Origin: Sulfuritalea sp.
Lineage (GTDB): Bacteria > Pseudomonadota > Gammaproteobacteria > Burkholderiales > Rhodocyclaceae
Assembly: GCA_026399445.1 (NCBI GenBank)
Contig: JAPLRA010000347.1
Location: 638-7,533 of the forward strand
Length of the DNA: 6,896 bases
Direction of reading: 5' to 3'
In this document: positions 1 through 5,804 of the stretch, in pieces
Numbering within the stretch: the first letter of the stretch is position 1
How the letters are laid out: each line of letters starts with the position of its first letter
The notes under the pieces: model-generated
What the model was told of the DNA's origin: nothing
The model's database searches: none
The model's input: only the letters and a program-made list of their open reading frames with translations
Made by a program: the position numbers and the translations under genes

Positions 1-599
1 GCAATCTTGATCCTTTGCTTGCCTACCGCTTTGCCTGCCGTGTAGGCATGTGTGGCTCTTGCGCGATGACCGTGAATGGTGTCGCACGCTGGACTTGTCG
101 AACTAATGTCTCCAAGGTTGAAAAAGATGGCCGGCTTGAAATCGCACCGCTCTCGCACTTGCCCATCATCAAGGATCTCGTTACCGATATGCGCGAGTTC
201 TTCGACAAGGGGGCGCGGGCCAAGGGACGATTTAAGGGCAAGCAAAATCGTTACGACGAATTCGCGCGGGTCGACCCGAAATCAAAGGAACGCATCGCCG
301 CCAATGCAGGGATCGAGTGCATTGGCTGCGGCGTTTGCTATGCCTCCTGCGATGTTGTGGGATGGCGCCCGGAATATCTCGGGCCGGCTGCTCTCAACCG
401 GGCGTGGACCCTCGCCAATGATGTTAGGGATATCCAGCAGACCGAGCGTCTGAAAGCGGTTGCGGGTGACGCGGGTTGCAACTCTTGCCATAGCCTTGGC
501 TCGTGCTCCGAGCGCTGCCCGAAACAGATCGAACCGACGGCTGGCATAGCTGGCCTGAAGATGCTTGTGGCGATGGCCGCATTGAGGGGGGAGATATGA
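1..599 (+). CDS. sdhB: Succinate dehydrogenase/fumarate reductase iron-sulfur subunit (5' partial)
   Basis: This is the electron-transfer subunit of a complex II-type enzyme, which passes electrons between the flavoprotein and the quinone site in the membrane. The reading frame enters from upstream (first full codon at base 3) and 198 residues are visible. In order there is a [2Fe-2S] ferredoxin motif (Cys 12, 17, 20, 32 of the visible part, in the CRxGxCGSC pattern), then a CxxCxxCxxxC set (Cys 106, 109, 112, 116), then CHSxxxCxxxCP (Cys 162, 168, 172). This is the full SdhB ligand set for the [2Fe-2S], [4Fe-4S] and [3Fe-4S] centres. Only about 35-45 N-terminal residues are missing, judged from SdhB length. 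The residue after Cys 116 is Asp, where SdhB proteins usually have Pro. The stop overlaps the next start (ATGA), so translation is probably coupled. Whether it works as a dehydrogenase or a fumarate reductase cannot be told from this subunit. Confidence 0.93.
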   Translation, partial: NLDPLLAYRFACRVGMCGSCAMTVNGVARWTCRTNVSKVEKDGRLEIAPLSHLPIIKDLVTDMREFFDKGARAKGRFKGKQNRYDEFARVDPKSKERIAANAGIECIGCGVCYASCDVVGWRPEYLGPAALNRAWTLANDVRDIQQTERLKAVAGDAGCNSCHSLGSCSERCPKQIEPTAGIAGLKMLVAMAALRGEI

Positions 600-940
600 C
601 AAGTTCGAGAACGCAAGCCAAACTTTGGTACTGGCAGCGGGCAAGCGCGATGGTCATGGCCGTATGCGTGCTGGGGCACTTGGCTGTCATGATCTATGCC
701 GTACGTGGCGGACTCAGCGCTGCCGAGATTCTCGGCCGCACTCATGGAAGTCGATCGTTTGCCGCCCTCTACACTCTGTTGGTCTTGGCCTGCGCAGTGC
801 ATGTGCCGATCGGTCTGGTGGCGATTGCTGAGGAGTGGGCGGGGTGGCGCGGATCCAAGGTCACGATTGGCGCGGGCCTCTTTAGCGCCGTCATTACGAT
901 CATGGGTCTGCGGGCCGTCTATGGGGTGGTCGCAGCATGA
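596..940 (+). CDS. sdhD: Complex II membrane anchor subunit, SdhD/FrdD-like
   Basis: A 114-residue hydrophobic protein with three predicted membrane helices (about residues 17-36, 54-76 and 92-113), the size and layout of a complex II anchor. It starts WYWQRASA, resembling the QR-x-SA segment before helix I of SdhD-type anchors. His 28 in helix I and His 69 in a HVPIG motif at the end of helix II are candidate haem b ligands or quinone-site residues. The ATG at 596 is chosen because it overlaps the iron-sulfur stop (ATGA) and has GAGG at 584-587, eight bases upstream. A longer in-frame reading from 503 would overlap the iron-sulfur gene by almost 100 bases and is unlikely. With the next gene it should form the two-protein membrane domain. 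Assignment as SdhD rather than SdhC rests on elimination, because the next gene fits SdhC better. Confidence 0.8.
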   Translation: MTSSRTQAKLWYWQRASAMVMAVCVLGHLAVMIYAVRGGLSAAEILGRTHGSRSFAALYTLLVLACAVHVPIGLVAIAEEWAGWRGSKVTIGAGLFSAVITIMGLRAVYGVVAA

Positions 941-1293
941 CACGCATTAACGACTTTCGCGCCCGCAATCATCCCGCCTTTTGGGCTTTCTTGGTCCACC
1001 GTGTATCGGGACTCGCTCTCGCCGCATTTCTGCCGGTGCACTTCTGGGTAATCGGCTTGGCAATCCAAGGGGAAGTAGCACTTGACGGATTTCTCAGATT
1101 TACCGACCAGGCGCTGTTCAAGTTCGGCGAATGGGGTCTGGTGCTGCTGCTTGCACTGCATATGATGGGCGGCGTGCGGATTCTCCTGGTCGAATTCGGC
1201 CCGTGGTCAGGGCTGCGGAAGAACTGGATCGCGGGCACCTTGGGGTTCGGCATTGCTACAAGCTTGGCTTTTGCACTTGCATTAATCAGTTAG
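937..1293 (+). CDS. sdhC: Succinate dehydrogenase cytochrome b556-type anchor subunit, SdhC-like
   Basis: A 118-residue membrane protein with three predicted helices (about 20-43, 64-84, 98-117). It carries the SdhC signatures: HRVSG at residues 21-25 at the mouth of helix I (the Ser and Arg region that borders the quinone pocket in E. coli SdhC), and His 75 in HMMGGVR (75-81), matching the HxxxGxRH segment that supplies the haem ligand. His 35 lies within helix I. The ATG overlaps the preceding stop (ATGA at 937-940), with GGTGG at 925-929 as a modest ribosome binding site. It probably pairs with the upstream small subunit to bind haem b and quinone and to anchor the iron-sulfur protein to the inner membrane. 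Confidence 0.85.
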   Translation: MTRINDFRARNHPAFWAFLVHRVSGLALAAFLPVHFWVIGLAIQGEVALDGFLRFTDQALFKFGEWGLVLLLALHMMGGVRILLVEFGPWSGLRKNWIAGTLGFGIATSLAFALALIS

Positions 1294-1297
1294 TCCC

Positions 1298-1312
1298 TTC
1301 CGCGCCACGGAA
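1298..1312 (+). other. Short hairpin between anchor and fumarase genes
   Basis: TTCCG and CGGAA form a perfect 5-bp stem around a 5-base loop (CGCCA). It sits in the only sizeable gap inside the operon (1294-1336). No T run follows, so it is not an intrinsic terminator. It could be an mRNA processing or stability element, or chance. The next start at 1337 has only an A-rich leader with GAAAG (1324-1328) rather than a clear ribosome binding site. Confidence 0.25.
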
Positions 1313-1336
1313 CCGAATTGGTCGAAAGAAAAAAAT

Positions 1337-2212
1337 ATGAAAATCGATTTAATGATCGTTGAAGAGGCTGCCAAGGAGTTGTACATCCGGGCGCTGAAGG
1401 TACTGCCTCCAGATATCAAGGCAGGCTTCAACCAATTGGTGGCAGGCGAAAGTGGCTCTACCGCCAAGAATATTCTAGCGACCATGGTGACCAATATTCA
1501 GGTCGCCGAGGACACGAACAACTTGCTTTGCCAGGACACTGGCCTGCCGATCTACAACATACTGATTGGCAGCGGCGTCGATGTGGACGGACACGCACTG
1601 ACGCAAGCGATTCGCAAGGGTTGCGAGCGCGCAACGCGGGAGCATCCGCTTCGCTCGTCCGTCGTGCATCCGCTGACTCGCAAGAACGAGCATAGCTCCT
1701 GCGGCATCGAGGTACCGGTCATCCATATCGATTTCACCGATACCCCCGAGATGCTCTCGATCATAATGGTGCCCAAAGGTAGCGGATCGGAGAACAACTC
1801 TTTTCTCAAGATGGCCATCCCCGCCGAGGGCGTCGACGCCATCAAGACATTCGTCATCGACTGCGTGCTGGGGGCCGGAGGAAAGCCCTGCCCGCCCACG
1901 ATAGTCGGTGTCGGCCTCGGGGGGACTTCCGATTTGTGCGTGGCGCTGGCCAAACGAGCTGCGACTCGCGCCCTCGGTACTTGCTGCAGCGACCCAGATG
2001 GTGCGGAATTGGAAAAGCAGCTCTCTGCGGCAGTTAACCAACTGGGTATCGGGCCTCAGGGGCTGGGCGGCGACTCAACTGCCTTTGCTGTGCATATCGA
2101 ATTGGCCGCCACGCACATCACGATGAACCCGATCGCGGTCAACATGCAGTGTCATTCTGCCCGCCGCGCACGGGCGATCTTCACGCCGGAAGGCGTCAGC
2201 TACGGATTCTAG
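1337..2212 (+). CDS. Class I fumarase-type hydratase, alpha subunit (TtdA / FumA N-domain family)
   Basis: This is the iron-sulfur subunit of an oxygen-sensitive class I hydro-lyase, which adds or removes water across a dicarboxylate double bond (fumarate to malate in fumarases, tartrate to oxaloacetate in TtdAB). The 291 residues match the usual alpha-subunit size. Three Cys fit the [4Fe-4S] ligands: Cys 65 in the CQDTG motif, Cys 185 in CPPTIVGVGLGG and Cys 272 in the MQCHSARR segment. The KGSGSENNS segment (147-155) and GPQGLGGDSTAF (239-250) are also typical of the family. The beta subunit follows two bases after the stop, as expected for a two-polypeptide enzyme. Neighbouring complex II genes favour fumarate or a close analogue. 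Tartrate dehydratase or mesaconase activity cannot be excluded, since these share the fold and motifs. The ATG at 1337 is chosen because the N-terminus then fits the family. Confidence 0.92.
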   Translation: MKIDLMIVEEAAKELYIRALKVLPPDIKAGFNQLVAGESGSTAKNILATMVTNIQVAEDTNNLLCQDTGLPIYNILIGSGVDVDGHALTQAIRKGCERATREHPLRSSVVHPLTRKNEHSSCGIEVPVIHIDFTDTPEMLSIIMVPKGSGSENNSFLKMAIPAEGVDAIKTFVIDCVLGAGGKPCPPTIVGVGLGGTSDLCVALAKRAATRALGTCCSDPDGAELEKQLSAAVNQLGIGPQGLGGDSTAFAVHIELAATHITMNPIAVNMQCHSARRARAIFTPEGVSYGF

Positions 2213-2214
2213 AC

Positions 2215-2829
2215 ATGGCACATTTCGAACTCACCACTCCTGTCAGCGAAGCGCAAGTCCGCCAGCTCCGCGTTAACGACACCGTGACCCTGCAATCGAC
2301 GCTTTTTGGCATCCGCGATGCGACACAGATTCACCTGTTCGACCGCGGGCGTAAAACGCGTTTCGACCTGAATGGCCACGCCGTAATCCACACGGCACCC
2401 AACGTGAGGAAGGTCGACAAGAGCATCACCTACCCGGCTGGATACGAGCCGATATGCATCGGCACGACTACCTCCGACCGTATGGAGCGCTTCACGCGGC
2501 CGTTGATGACCCAGTGTGGCGTGCGTTTGATTATTGGCAAAGGCGGCTTGCGCGAAGCCTCGAAAGACGCTTTCAGGGAGTTGGGAGGCGCTTATCTCGC
2601 CATCGTTGGCGGTACGGCGGCGCTCGAAACGACCTGGATTGAACAAATTGAGGATGTCGACCTCGACGATCTCAACCCCGAGTCGCTGTGGAAGTTCCGC
2701 ATACGCAATTTCGGTCCGCTACTGGTTGCCATGGACAGCCACGGAGGCAGTCTTTTCAGCGTCGTGCGAGAGGACGCCCAGGCTAAACGTACCCAAGTAC
2801 TCGCCGACCTAGGAGTGAAATCGGCATGA
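2215..2829 (+). CDS. Class I fumarase-type hydratase, beta subunit (TtdB / FumA C-domain family)
   Basis: This 204-residue protein is the partner of the preceding alpha subunit and corresponds to the C-terminal domain of one-chain class I fumarases. Visible motifs are GTTTSDRME (residues 84-92), the GKGG turn, GGAYLAIVGGTAAL, and NFGPLLVAMDSHGGSLF near the C-terminus, all typical of the family. The start at 2215 is preferred over an upstream in-frame start at 2149. The latter would run 64 bases into the alpha gene and add 22 residues that do not resemble the family. The chosen ATG lies two bases after the alpha stop, with only a weak GGA (2204-2206) upstream, so translation probably depends on coupling. 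Its stop overlaps the start of the flavoprotein gene (ATGA at 2826-2829). Confidence 0.92.
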   Translation: MAHFELTTPVSEAQVRQLRVNDTVTLQSTLFGIRDATQIHLFDRGRKTRFDLNGHAVIHTAPNVRKVDKSITYPAGYEPICIGTTTSDRMERFTRPLMTQCGVRLIIGKGGLREASKDAFRELGGAYLAIVGGTAALETTWIEQIEDVDLDDLNPESLWKFRIRNFGPLLVAMDSHGGSLFSVVREDAQAKRTQVLADLGVKSA

Positions 2830-4565
2830 ACGTAAAGCGGCTACAGACTGACATCCTGATCCTCGGCTCGGGTGGCGCCGGGCTATTCGCCGCCTTGCAC
2901 GCGCATCAGGCCGATCCCTCACTATCAATCACGGTCGCAGTCAAGGGATTGCTGGGTAAGTGTGGCTGCACGCGCATGGTCCAAGGCGGCTACAACGTTG
3001 CCCTTGCCGAGGGTGACTCAGTGGAACGCCACTTCATGGATACGATCGAGGGAGGCAAATGGCTGTCCGACCAGGACCTCGCGTGGACTCTGGTCACCAA
3101 GGCGGTCGAGCGTATCCATGAACTCGAGAACGAGCTCGGTTGCTTCTTCGACCGAAACCCTGACGGCACGGTGCATCAAAAGGCGTTTGCCGGCCAAACA
3201 TTCGACCGCACGGTGCACAAAGGCGACCTGACCGGCATCGAGATCATCAATCGTCTCTCCGAACAGGTATGGGCGCGCGGCATCCAGCGCTTGGAGGAAT
3301 ATCGGGCCATCGAGCTGATCAAGACGCCTGATGGCACGGCCCTGGCGGGTGTGCTGATGATCGACATGCGCACGGGCGAGTTTGTTTTCGTGCAGGCCAA
3401 GGCGGTGCTTCTGGCAACTGGAGGGGGGCCCACCATGTACAAGTACCACACCCCCTCTGGCGACAAGAGCTGCGACGGTCTGGCCATGGCGCTGCGCGCC
3501 GGGCTGCCGTTGCGCGACATGGAGATGGTGCAGTTCCATCCGACCGGCCTGCTCGCCGGCACCCACACACGCATGACCGGCACAGTGCTGGAAGAAGGCC
3601 TGCGCGGCGCGGGCGGCTACCTGCTCAACGGCGACAAACAGCGCTTCATGCACAACTACGATCCGCGCAACGAACGCGCGACGCGCGACATCGTCTCGCG
3701 CTCGATCGTTTCGGAAATGCGCGCCGGCCGCACCTCGCCCAATGGCGGCGTGTATATCCAGATGGAGCACCTCGGCCCGGACAATGTCCGGCGCCAGTTC
3801 AAGGGCATGGTCGACCGCTGCTCCGACTGCGGCTTCGATCTGGCCGGTAGCTTGGTGGAGGTGGTGCCCACGGCACACTACATGATGGGTGGCGTGGAGT
3901 TCCGCGCGGACTGCACTACGCCGCTGAGCGGACTGTTCGCCGCGGGCGAGGACACGGGCGGCGTCCATGGTGCCAATCGTCTCGGCGGCAACGGCGTCGC
4001 CAACTCGACAGTATTTGGCGGCATCGCAGGCGACAGCATGGCGGCCTGGGTGAAAAGCAATTTGCAACTGCGTTCTCCGGACGAGGCGGCGATCGAGCAG
4101 AGTGTGATGCAGCATTCGGCACCGCTGCGCCAGGCCGCGGGCGACATGGAGGCAATTCGCGAAGCCCTGTTCGAACTCATGTGGAAAGACGTCGGCATTT
4201 TGCGTACGGCGGAAGGCTTGCGGCGTGGCCAGGAAGGACTCGCCCGGCTCGACGCCGAGCTTTCGCTCATCGGCGTCGGTCGTGACGACCCCGCCTTCAA
4301 CCTGGCTTGGCATGATTGGCTCAACCTAAAGAACCTGATTGCTGTGAGCCGGGTCATTGCAATGGCTGCGCTGGAGAGGGAGGATTCGCGCGGCGCCCAT
4401 TTCCGAGAGGACTTCCCTGAGACCAGCGATCTGCACAAGTCCAGTCACACAGTGGTGCGCCAGGTTGGCGACGGACTTCAGATTTCACGCAAATCGGTCG
4501 AATTCCTGCGGGTAAGGCCGGGGGAAACCATATTGACGGAAGCAACGCCTGCGATTCCTGAATGA
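2826..4565 (+). CDS. SdhA/FrdA-family flavoprotein with altered FAD-link and substrate-pocket residues
   Basis: A 579-residue FAD-dependent dicarboxylate oxidoreductase, about the length of SdhA, with no signal peptide, so it should face the cytoplasm. The FAD-binding GSGGAG lies at residues 14-19. The catalytic set of the family is present: His 238 in FHPTG, Glu 257, Arg 287 in RATRDIVSR (proton shuttle), His 351 in HYMMGG and Arg 385 in NRLGGNG. Two key positions differ. Cys 48 (CTRMVQGG) aligns with the His that carries covalent FAD in SdhA (HTVSAQGG). Glu 256 aligns with the Thr that contacts the substrate carboxylate in E. coli SdhA, after an insertion of about six residues following HPTG. 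The start has AGGAG at 2811-2815 and overlaps the previous stop. It is the likely partner of the upstream iron-sulfur and anchor subunits. A soluble fumarate reductase-like or aspartate oxidase-like role is a weaker alternative. Confidence 0.9.
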   Translation: MNVKRLQTDILILGSGGAGLFAALHAHQADPSLSITVAVKGLLGKCGCTRMVQGGYNVALAEGDSVERHFMDTIEGGKWLSDQDLAWTLVTKAVERIHELENELGCFFDRNPDGTVHQKAFAGQTFDRTVHKGDLTGIEIINRLSEQVWARGIQRLEEYRAIELIKTPDGTALAGVLMIDMRTGEFVFVQAKAVLLATGGGPTMYKYHTPSGDKSCDGLAMALRAGLPLRDMEMVQFHPTGLLAGTHTRMTGTVLEEGLRGAGGYLLNGDKQRFMHNYDPRNERATRDIVSRSIVSEMRAGRTSPNGGVYIQMEHLGPDNVRRQFKGMVDRCSDCGFDLAGSLVEVVPTAHYMMGGVEFRADCTTPLSGLFAAGEDTGGVHGANRLGGNGVANSTVFGGIAGDSMAAWVKSNLQLRSPDEAAIEQSVMQHSAPLRQAAGDMEAIREALFELMWKDVGILRTAEGLRRGQEGLARLDAELSLIGVGRDDPAFNLAWHDWLNLKNLIAVSRVIAMAALEREDSRGAHFREDFPETSDLHKSSHTVVRQVGDGLQISRKSVEFLRVRPGETILTEATPAIPE

Positions 4566-4613
4566 ATGGCTATTCACGCTTACACGGCGAAGAGACGTTT
4601 AACGGCTTGGGCA

Positions 4614-4805
4614 TTACCCGATCACATCAGCCCCTGCATGCTCAGCATTCGCGGTAACGCATGGCTTAGGGGTTTCACTGCTTGACGCGGCCGGCTTTCG
4701 ATTGGCTTCCATGACCCATCCGGTCAACTTCGCGCCTGCCTTCACGCCCTCGACGACGATCGTGCCAACCGAGTCGCCATCCTCATCCACTACAAAGTCA
4801 ATCAT
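4614..4805 (-). CDS. Small acidic-start protein of unknown function (63 aa)
   Basis: I do not recognise this protein. It is 63 residues, opens MIDFVVDEDGDSVG with a cluster of acidic residues, then has a short hydrophobic stretch (GTIVVEGVKAGAKLTGWVM) and a polar, Ala/Ser-rich tail. No membrane helix, signal peptide or metal motif is clear. The start at 4805 is chosen over an in-frame upstream start at 4832 because AAGGAG lies six bases upstream of it, a near-ideal ribosome binding site. A plausible promoter lies 43 bases further out. It points toward the 3' end of the dicarboxylate operon and is divergent from the regulator gene. It may be a real small protein, on the strength of its translation and transcription signals rather than similarity. 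Confidence 0.55.
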   Translation of the reverse strand: MIDFVVDEDGDSVGTIVVEGVKAGAKLTGWVMEANRKPAASSSETPKPCVTANAEHAGADVIG

Positions 4806-4811
4806 TTCCGT

Positions 4812-4817
4812 CTCCTT
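4812..4817 (-). promoter_or_regulatory. Ribosome binding site deciding the start of the 63-aa gene
   Basis: AAGGAG on the - strand, six bases before the ATG at 4805. It supports the inner start and makes the longer reading from 4832 unlikely, because that start would lie upstream of this site. Confidence 0.65.
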
Positions 4818-4840
4818 GTCTGGCAGCCGCACACAGGCCG

Positions 4841-4856
4841 TAGACGGATACTAGAC
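4841..4856. repeat. Direct repeat TAGAC x2, candidate operator
   Basis: TAGAC occurs at 4841-4845 and 4852-4856, 11 bases start to start, or about one turn of the helix. The pair covers the proposed -10 element and start site of the 63-aa gene, a position where a bound repressor would block transcription. Both copies are short, so chance is possible. Confidence 0.3.
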
Positions 4857-4876
4857 AAGCCATTTGCGCCAGTCCA
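4848..4876 (-). promoter_or_regulatory. Candidate sigma-70 promoter for the 63-aa gene
   Basis: On the - strand, TGGACT (4871-4876, four of six matches to the -35 consensus) and TAGTAT (4848-4853, four of six to the -10) are separated by exactly 17 bases. Transcription would begin near 4841 and give a leader of about 35 bases carrying the AAGGAG site. This is a consensus match only. Confidence 0.4.
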
Positions 4877-4902
4877 CTGGATGACTTGTATGACCCGAGT
4901 GA

Positions 4903-4931
4903 TTTAGTTATCATGGCAATTTGGCTATACT
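4903..4931 (+). promoter_or_regulatory. Candidate promoter for the GntR-family regulator
   Basis: TATACT at 4926-4931 matches the -10 consensus at five of six positions. TTTAGT at 4903-4908, 17 bases upstream, is a weak -35 (three of six). Transcription would begin near 4938, leaving a leader of about 23 bases. The hexamer GGCAAT occurs at 4915-4920 and again at 4933-4938, on either side of the -10, and could be part of an operator. Confidence 0.4.
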
Positions 4932-4948
4932 CGGCAATCAAATCAGAC

Positions 4949-4952
4949 GAGG
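4949..4952 (+). promoter_or_regulatory. Ribosome binding site deciding the regulator start
   Basis: GAGG lies eight bases before the ATG at 4961. It favours this start over the in-frame ATG at 4886, which lies upstream of the proposed promoter and would add 25 residues not expected before a GntR helix-turn-helix domain. Confidence 0.5.
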
Positions 4953-4960
4953 ACAAGGTC

Positions 4961-5639
4961 ATGGTTGAGCGATCGGTCGGCTTTAATCCATCCGGGGCGC
5001 CTCTCTACAAGGAGGTCAAGCGCAAAATTGTTGAATCAATCCGCAATGGCGAATGGAAGCCCGGAGAGGTCATTCCGTCGGAAAAGAAACTCTGCGAACG
5101 CTTCGCCGTAAGCATGGGCACCATACGCAAGGCCGTCGACGATCTGTCGGGCGAAGGCCTCCTGATACGGCAGCAGGGGCGCGGCACCTTTGTCGCTACG
5201 CACAATCAGGATCGCTACCTTTTCGCTTTCTTCCACGTTGTCCGCCAGGACGGCCACAAGGAATACCCGACAGTCGAACTCATGGAATTCAGCAAGGTGA
5301 AGGCCGACCCGGGCGCGATATCTATGCTCCACCTTGACCCAGGTTCGCGCCTATTCCGTTTCGTCAACAAGCTCGAACTTGGACGCAGCCCGGTCGTAGT
5401 CGACGAGATTCTGCTGCCGGAGCAGCTATTCTCGCGGCTTACTGAGCGAACCTTACGGGAACGCTCGGCCAAGCGCCGACGCCCTCAGGGCCCGTCTGCT
5501 CGGTGTGAAGGTCGGCGATCCTCTGCTTCAGGTAATACGGATAGCATTTTCGTTCAAGGATCAGCCGGTGGAACTGCGCTATTCGTACGTGCTCACGCAA
5601 GCCTACGAATATTGCTCCGATTCAATGGCATCGTCATGA
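4961..5639 (+). pseudogene. GntR-family (HutC/UTRA type) transcription regulator, frameshifted with internal deletion
   Basis: The first 168 residues read as a GntR regulator. A winged helix-turn-helix occupies about residues 15-79 (PLYKEVKRKI, PSEKKLCERFAVSMGTIRKAV, GLLIRQQGRGTFVA). The start of a UTRA effector domain follows, with LDPGSRLFRF and VVVDEILLPEQLF. After about base 5464 this frame loses resemblance. The expected end of UTRA continues in another frame from about 5472, with SADALRARLLGV, GDPLLQVIRIAFSF and QPVELRYSY, and stops at 5637-5639. Joined, the two parts give about 223 residues. Comparison with the usual UTRA layout suggests about 25 residues are missing at the junction, so this looks like a deletion not divisible by three rather than a one-base sequencing error. 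HutC-type regulators usually sense a small metabolite and repress a nearby catabolic operon. The effector-binding half is probably non-functional here, while a DNA-binding fragment could still be made. Confidence 0.8.
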
Positions 5640-5653
5640 GTCAGGCAATATTC
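5607..5653. repeat. 9-bp perfect inverted repeat around the end of the regulator gene
   Basis: GAATATTGC at 5607-5615 and GCAATATTC at 5645-5653 are exact reverse complements, 29 bases apart. They flank the regulator stop codon at 5637-5639. About one such pair is expected by chance in a window of this size, so the significance is low. Confidence 0.3.
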
Positions 5654-5767
5654 TCGTCGACTGCTTTGGATTTCAGCACCGCCATTAGGAATGTATCCAT
5701 CGACCTTTTGAACGAAGTTGCAGCGGCGGCGCTTATCGGAACCAGCGCATCGGCCGCGTCCAGTCCG

Positions 5768-5783
5768 GCTACAATCCTGTAGC
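5768..5783. other. Short hairpin, possible weak terminator
   Basis: GCTACA and TGTAGC form a 6-bp stem with a 4-base loop (ATCC), 22 bases beyond the permease stop on the - strand. No T run follows on either strand, only AAA on the + side, so it is a poor intrinsic terminator at best. Confidence 0.2.
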
Positions 5784-5795
5784 AAACTCCTCGGT

Positions 5796-5804
5796 GGGGG
5801 GGGG
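5796..5804. repeat. Run of nine G
   Basis: A homopolymer of nine G on the + strand begins right after the last base of the permease stop codon on the - strand. It coincides with the step up in G+C content. It could be a slippage-prone tract, a rearrangement scar or a sequencing or assembly artefact. Confidence 0.9.

Larger units (their letters stand above)
5640..5804. other. Gene-poor junction between left and right parts
   Basis: No gene can be supported here. On the + strand an ATG at 5636 overlaps the regulator stop and opens 48 codons to 5782, with no recognisable motif. On the - strand an open frame ends with TGA at 5643-5641 and could be the C-terminal remnant of a lost gene, since it stays open to the G run, but I cannot identify it. 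The two frames overlap and at most one is real. The stretch ends in nine G at 5796-5804, directly next to the permease stop codon. Confidence 0.4.

Noticed and set aside
338..943. A 201-codon - strand frame across the iron-sulfur and anchor genes
   Set aside because: It overlaps two genes with clear motifs on the + strand and has no recognisable content.
1475..2041. A 188-codon - strand frame inside the hydratase alpha gene
   Set aside because: The + strand carries conserved class I fumarase motifs throughout, so this is a shadow.
3018..4313. A 431-codon open frame on the - strand
   Set aside because: It is antisense to the well-supported flavoprotein gene, is rich in His, Ala and Arg as expected for the complement of a G+C-rich gene, and shows no family motif.
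4563..4576. TGAAT-GGCT-ATTCA hairpin at the end of the flavoprotein gene as a terminator
   Set aside because: The stem is only five mostly A-T pairs and no T run follows. I see no convincing terminator for the operon in 4566-4613.
4884..4898. CTTGTATGACCCGAG as a HutC-type operator
   Set aside because: Only the left half resembles a GntR half-site and the sequence is not symmetrical.
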